A stretch of 45,104 bases of DNA from an uncultured bacterium (GTDB lineage: Bacteria; Vulcanimicrobiota; Xenobia; Xenobiales; Xenobiaceae). The translations under genes and the position numbers were made by a program. Below, in pieces: positions 43,137-45,104 of this stretch. Positions within the stretch are counted from its first letter, which is position 1; each line of letters starts with the position of its first letter. The notes below the pieces were generated by a model. The model was not told the DNA's origin. It saw only the letters and a program-made list of their open reading frames with translations, and searched no databases. The stretch is taken from the NCBI GenBank assembly GCA_934644775.1, contig CAKUDB010000022.1, forward strand, positions 1-45,104, in the 5' to 3' direction.

Positions 43137-44979
43137 AACTTTAGATCTGGAACTTATCCGCGGAGTAGGTATCTCCATCATTTTAGCGGCGCTTTGTTAC
43201 TATTGTTTTACTTGGTTTTGTTATCGCTACAAGACTAAAATTCAACTGGTAAGAACTTTACAAGAGCGCTGGCGTCCTTTTTTGTTAATTGTTGGCTTTT
43301 TAGTACCCACTCTCAATTCTTGTTATTGTATTACCTCTTTATTGCGATTATATGAAGAGTGCTATACCGCTTTATTGCTAGTTTTGGTAGCTATGGGCGG
43401 TGAGGTTTTGCTCAGCGTCTTAGAGCGTATCAATATTAGCTTAAAAGTGCCCAAAACTATTTGGAGCGTCTCCTTTTATGTTTTAAGATTTCTTCTCTAT
43501 TTTTTATTAGTCAATGTCGCTTACCGCAATATGTTACAGCAAGAGATTATCGAGGGCGGTTTTTTTGTAGCCTCTTGCTATACGGTAGCTGTCTATATGG
43601 TCTTAAAATTTGTCTATAACTTTGTTTTTGAGGACGTCGATTTCAAAAATGACTTACTCAAAGCGGTTATGACTAAAATAAAAACGCCTTGTTATGTCCT
43701 AATTTGTATACTTACGGCTATGTATGCTTGGACCTGGGCACCTAATAAGTTTAAGGAAACTGTCGACTTAATCCGCTATTTAGATATTGCTCTAGCTATA
43801 GATCTATGCACAGTATTTATTGAAGCTTTCTTTCTATTCTTCTTTGATTATTACCTAACCAAAGTAAAATCGATCGTAATTTCCAAACTGATTCAGGATT
43901 TAAGTCGTTTAATTGCTTATGTTATTCTGATTTTAGTCGTTCTGTCGACGGCTTTTAATATCAATTTATCATCTCTATTAGTAGGCTCGACGGTAATTTC
44001 GGTTATTGTCGGTTTAGCTTTGCAAGAGAGTATGGGCAACTTCGTGGCCGGTATCTTGCTCGATTTTGCCCAGCCCTACAAGACCGGCGACTATATCGAA
44101 GTGGCCGGCTTATCGGGTACTGTCGAAAGCATCGACTGGCGCTCTACTGTGTTGCGTCTACTTAGCGGAGAGTGCAATATTTTGCCCAATTCTATTGTGG
44201 CCAAATCTACAGTTAAAAATTATTCTTCGCCTACTTCCCGCCAAGCTCGTACTTTTGAAATAGGTATTGCTTATGAGCATTCTCCAGCTTTGGTACGTCG
44301 GGTCTTATTGCAAGCCATAGAGGCCGTTCCCGATGTCCTTAAAGAGCCCAAACCGATCGTTTGGTTGGTAAATTTTGCCGATTCGAGTATGAATTATAAA
44401 GTCTATTACTGGATAGAAGACTTTAGTCGCGGCTTAACGATCGATTCTAAAGTGCGCGAATCGATGTGGTATTATTTGAACCGTGAAAAAATCAATATTC
44501 CTTTTCCCATTACCACAGTTTTGCATGATGACGGAGTTAAAACCGATCCTAAGCAAATCATTAAGGACTTTTTGCGCAAATTGGATATTATGCAGAATTT
44601 GCCTTCCGAATATATACAAGCTTGCGCCGACCATTCGCAAATAAAACTTTACGGCCCTGGTGAAACTCTTTATCCCAAGGATAGCCTAGGTGGTGACGAT
44701 GTAGCTGTCATTGTCAAAAGCGGCCGTTTACGAATGGTTATGAAGCTAAAAGAAGGCCAAAACTCCGCCTTTTCCGCTCAAGAAAGTAACGAAAAAGTGA
44801 TAATGTTAGCTCCTGGAGATATTTTCAGCGAAACTTTAACCGATAGTCAACACTTTGAGACGATAGTTACGGTAGTTGAAGAGGCCGAGTTAGTTACCTT
44901 CGAATCTGAGCAATTTGCTAGACTGTCGCGCCAATTTCCTCAAGATAATGCCATTATCGCTAAACATTTCGGCATGTAA
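43129..44979 (+). CDS. MscS-family mechanosensitive channel with C-terminal cyclic-nucleotide-binding-like domain
   Basis: This 616-residue inner-membrane protein has an extended set of N-terminal hydrophobic helices (about six, to 285). The pore helix and beta domain of MscS follow: LLVGSTVISVIVGLALQESM, GNFVAGILLDFAQPYKTGDY, VESIDWRSTVLRL and NILPNSIV. A C-terminal cNMP-binding-like fold occupies about 500-616 (ALIVKSGRLRM-like strands, VIMLAPGDIFSE, AELVTFESEQFARL). The phosphate-binding R-x-A signature of true cAMP sites is not obvious, so ligand binding is uncertain. MscS channels relieve turgor on osmotic downshift; the fused domain suggests gating by a ligand or signal. Confidence 0.9.
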   Translation: MIRTLDLELIRGVGISIILAALCYYCFTWFCYRYKTKIQLVRTLQERWRPFLLIVGFLVPTLNSCYCITSLLRLYEECYTALLLVLVAMGGEVLLSVLERINISLKVPKTIWSVSFYVLRFLLYFLLVNVAYRNMLQQEIIEGGFFVASCYTVAVYMVLKFVYNFVFEDVDFKNDLLKAVMTKIKTPCYVLICILTAMYAWTWAPNKFKETVDLIRYLDIALAIDLCTVFIEAFFLFFFDYYLTKVKSIVISKLIQDLSRLIAYVILILVVLSTAFNINLSSLLVGSTVISVIVGLALQESMGNFVAGILLDFAQPYKTGDYIEVAGLSGTVESIDWRSTVLRLLSGECNILPNSIVAKSTVKNYSSPTSRQARTFEIGIAYEHSPALVRRVLLQAIEAVPDVLKEPKPIVWLVNFADSSMNYKVYYWIEDFSRGLTIDSKVRESMWYYLNREKINIPFPITTVLHDDGVKTDPKQIIKDFLRKLDIMQNLPSEYIQACADHSQIKLYGPGETLYPKDSLGGDDVAVIVKSGRLRMVMKLKEGQNSAFSAQESNEKVIMLAPGDIFSETLTDSQHFETIVTVVEEAELVTFESEQFARLSRQFPQDNAIIAKHFGM

Positions 44980-45104
44980 AACCACCAAAAAATGCTAAGT
45001 TCAAACGAACATGGTGTAGTCCTTGGTTTCGGCCCATTGCCGGTATGGCTGCGTAGCCGTTAGGCGAAGCAGACGCCGGCAATCTCGGCCGGAAGCCTTG
45101 GACG
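44980..45104. other. GC-rich, foldable end segment
   Basis: This stretch has several inverted repeats: TTGCCGG / CCGGCAA and an inner GGCT-GCGT-AGCC hairpin, plus a repeated CCTTGG. Base composition differs from the adjoining gene. It could be part of a structured RNA or a repeat, or the 3' end of a gene on the minus strand. Confidence 0.4.
45001..45104 (-). CDS. Possible C-terminal end of an unidentified minus-strand gene (partial)
   Basis: One minus-strand frame is open from the window edge to TGA at 45001-45003, giving an Arg-rich tail that ends TQPYRQWAETKDYTMFV. No family is recognised. Another minus-strand frame also stays open here, so frame choice is uncertain. The same DNA folds strongly and may instead be RNA or repeat. 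Confidence 0.25.
   Translation of the reverse strand, partial: SKASGRDCRRLLRLTATQPYRQWAETKDYTMFV

Noticed and set aside
44980..45104. tmRNA, RNase P RNA or rRNA end
   Set aside because: Compared with remembered consensus ends and conserved cores; none matched.
1..45104. CRISPR arrays, insertion sequences, tRNA genes and prophage
   Set aside because: No regular repeats, transposase or integrase motifs, terminal inverted repeats or tRNA-like cloverleaf sequences were noticed in the intergenic regions.

Overview
The window comes from a diderm (Gram-negative-type) bacterial chromosome. It encodes a complete tripartite RND efflux system with a TolC-type outer-membrane protein, a lipoprotein adaptor and a lipobox, plus exported enzymes with signal peptides. 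Starts are preceded by clear Shine-Dalgarno sites, and many genes end in Rho-independent hairpins. Codon use looks uniform, and no phage, insertion sequence, CRISPR, tRNA or rRNA was recognised. Thiamine uptake plus pyrophosphorylation, several peptidases and an exported alpha-glucan enzyme would suit a host-associated or polymer-degrading heterotroph, but this is inference. The phylum cannot be fixed from sequence alone; the tandem stringent-response genes, DUF4013-like proteins and subtilases with a non-standard N-terminus suggest a poorly sampled lineage.

Layout. 1-723 (-): start of a PilX-like pilus protein, cut by the window edge. 1001-4495 (+): large exported GH13 enzyme. 4617-8414 (-): compact operon reading site-2 protease, endonuclease III, amidase, metallo-beta-lactamase-fold hydrolase. 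8639-13742 (-): zinc-ribbon protein, TPR protein and AI-2E-family permease. 13775-16696 (-): arginine decarboxylase and inositol monophosphatase. 16840-19972 (-): two tandem subtilases. 20264-21487 (-): adenosine deaminase, divergent from a MarR regulator (21845-22417, +). 22509-24215 (-): exported M2-like metallopeptidase.

24611-32901 (+) is the most distinctive block. Three full-length RelA/SpoT homologues lie in tandem, followed by D-aminoacyl-tRNA deacylase and a CheY-like receiver. The third homologue keeps the visible ppGpp-synthetase signature but has a changed hydrolase motif. The first two keep the hydrolase motif while their synthetase sites are eroded to different degrees. This reads as a division of labour between synthesis and hydrolysis that arose by local duplication.

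32918-34362 (-): rpmB, thiT and thiamine pyrophosphokinase, with an extended -10 promoter in front of rpmB. 34636-36186 (+): two DUF4013-like membrane proteins. 36487-42944 (+): TolC-HlyD-AcrB efflux operon, preceded by a segment that could be either a pseudoknotted RNA or a 52-codon antisense membrane-peptide gene. 43129-44979 (+): MscS channel fused to a cyclic-nucleotide-binding-like domain, with a possible coupled leader peptide. The last ~100 bases are GC-rich and foldable, and may be the 3' end of a minus-strand gene.
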